Origin: Dromaius novaehollandiae
Taxonomy: Eukaryota; Chordata; Aves; Casuariiformes; Dromaiidae
Direction: 5' to 3'
Length of the DNA: 64,000 nucleotides
NCBI RefSeq assembly: GCF_036370855.1
Contig: NC_088099.1
Coordinates: 28,974,501 to 29,038,500, forward strand
How positions within the stretch are numbered: position 1 is the first letter of the stretch; each line of letters begins with the position of its first letter. The position numbers and the translations under genes were made by a program. The notes beneath the pieces are model-generated. The model worked only from the letters and a program-made list of their open reading frames with translations. It searched no databases and had not been told where the DNA came from. Positions 62,501 through 64,000 of this stretch are shown piece after piece.

Positions 62501-64000
62501 TATATAGGAGTGGATGATCTGCTCTTTTCTTGTTTTTGACTGCTCTTTGGATTCTCTTGTTTATTGGATATTCCTTGAATCAAGTTTATGGCAGAGATTT
62601 AGAAGATAGTTTTTATTTGTTCATTTCTTCATTTTCTTTCCCCTTTCCTGGGTGGTCCTCCACTGTTACATGTGATGTACTAATCTCTGTGAAATGGATT
62701 TTTAGATTCAGATGGACCAATTTATATGTTTACCTGCCATCTTGCAAGCTCCTTCAGTGTAGCAGGAAATGATATGATAGAGCTGCTGGCAAGGAGCTAA
62801 AGAACCACAGCAGGGAGGAAATAGCAGTCGGTCAAGATGTGTTCATGAGGCCTCAGGGAGGCCCCTGAACTTCCTTTCACAGTTTATTAAAGAAAAAAAA
62901 AAATGGGCACGACACACTTTCCATTTATAGATCAGCAAACACATTTTTATGATTTTTTCAGGGAATTCTTTAGTGCTTCATAGTTCTATATGATTCTTAA
63001 GGCAGACTGCCTCAGGAATCATAATCTAGAGGTTTGAATACCACGTTACAAAAAAATTTTCTCCTCTGCTCTTTCTGAAATGTGTTCTTATATTAGACAA
63101 TATGAAAGAAGCAATACCAATGTACTCTGGAGAGCTGCAGAAGGTCTTTCCCCCTCAGCAGTTCTTTTCGAGCAACAGGGAATCTTTCCCATTGCCCCTT
63201 TCCAGTTGCATGTGATGAAAACACTGGTTCCCATCCTAGGCGAAGCAGTATTCAAGTGCGTGGTTTTCCCTGTCAGTACTAGGCCTGAAGGTAATCCCAG
63301 GTAATCTTCAGCTGTGTTACATGTGGTTCACGCTTCAAATATCTAATAAATGGACACAGAATTCTTATAGATGCCATTACAGAGAACATACTTTTAATAT
63401 CTTGCCTGAAGTTGTCCATTCCTGCTCTCCTTCAGTGATTATCTGGCTGAGTCATCTGTTGTAGTAGAAATCCCGTGTTAAAAATCCTGCTAGGTTTACC
63501 AGTCATCTGGCTCAAGTCTTTACATTTCAGAAAGACGATGAGGAGTGGAGGGGGGAAGACAGCAGTTATACAGTAGCTTTTCAATTACATGTAGGATGTT
63601 ACTAAAGGGGGGTAATGCAGGATTAATAAGCAACATTAGGAAGTCTGCTACTAACACTGTGGATAAAGTGGAAACTTTTATGTTTACCAAGCGAACAGTC
63701 TAGTATGGAAATTACCAAACTGGGATCCCAGCCCCTGTAAGTGAAGTTATAAGCCCAATGGAAATTTAAGTGGACTCTCAAACTGAGAAGGTAAACTAGC
63801 TTTGGAGCTACTACTGGAAAGATTTGGGGATAATAGTCTAACACAAACTTTTGCCAGTGTCACATACCTTTGGATAAATTCTAAGTTTTTTAGAGGCTGT
63901 TTGAAGATCAGTGTTGTGCCAGAGTTCTGTTCTTTTGTTGTTGACATTATACTAAGCCTTGCCTTCTAGGCCCAGTTGGAAACCTACTCCTTGAAAAAGG

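Larger units (their letters stand above)
57837..64000 (+). other. First intron of the ABHD5-like gene, partial
   Basis: GC-rich for the first 500 bp, then AT-rich. It holds a 23-bp minisatellite (58190-58281) and a 135-bp duplication (58631-58765, 59453-59587). The T/C-rich stretch 58.5-60.1 kb gives several short hydrophobic open frames that resemble nothing known. No exon was recognised. Confidence 0.6.

Noticed and set aside
63957..64000. AG followed by open sequence at the right edge as ABHD5 exon 2
   Set aside because: The translated sequence does not resemble the conserved Gly-Trp-Leu-rich start of that exon in ABHD5, and too little is visible.

Overview
This is a window of vertebrate nuclear DNA, almost certainly from a bird. 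Evidence for that: GT-AG spliced genes with long AT-rich introns, two very GC-rich CpG islands (about 35.82-36.75 kb and 57.33-58.35 kb), and interspersed repeats that are nearly all CR1-type LINEs, including a copy at 46.37 kb with the typical avian CR1 3' end. There are no operons, CRISPR arrays, rRNA genes or recognisable tRNA genes.

Minus strand, 1-36.5 kb: the gene is ANO10 (TMEM16K, anoctamin-10), an ER-associated member of the TMEM16 scramblase/channel family. I place a non-coding first exon in the CpG island at about 36.4 kb and ten coding exons between 33798 and 9912. Every junction has a GT donor and an AG acceptor, and the reading frame continues through all of them, giving 594 codons from the ATG at 33784. 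About 60 C-terminal residues, judged from the vertebrate family, are missing. Their exon or exons are not visible in 1-9911 and probably lie beyond the left edge.

Plus strand, 57.4-64 kb: a second CpG island holds a short first coding exon (ATG at 57808, donor at 57837). Its encoded N-terminus and its position next to ANO10 suggest ABHD5 (CGI-58, a lipid-droplet lipase co-activator). The rest of that gene lies to the right. Its 5' end has a 17-codon upstream ORF whose stop overlaps an in-frame upstream ATG.

36.75-57.33 kb is intergenic. No gene was found there. It contains decayed CR1/L3-like LINE pieces (46.37-47.10 and about 50.40-52.43 kb), small repeats and otherwise featureless sequence.

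No new multi-gene system is visible. The observations most worth a second look are: the upstream-ORF/in-frame upstream-AUG arrangement at the ABHD5-like 5' end; a 23-bp minisatellite whose units look like splice acceptors; a 135-bp direct duplication in the same intron; a GGGGCC-type hexamer run at the ANO10 CpG island; and the ANO10 exon-phase layout, in which only the 56-bp exon 7 changes phase.
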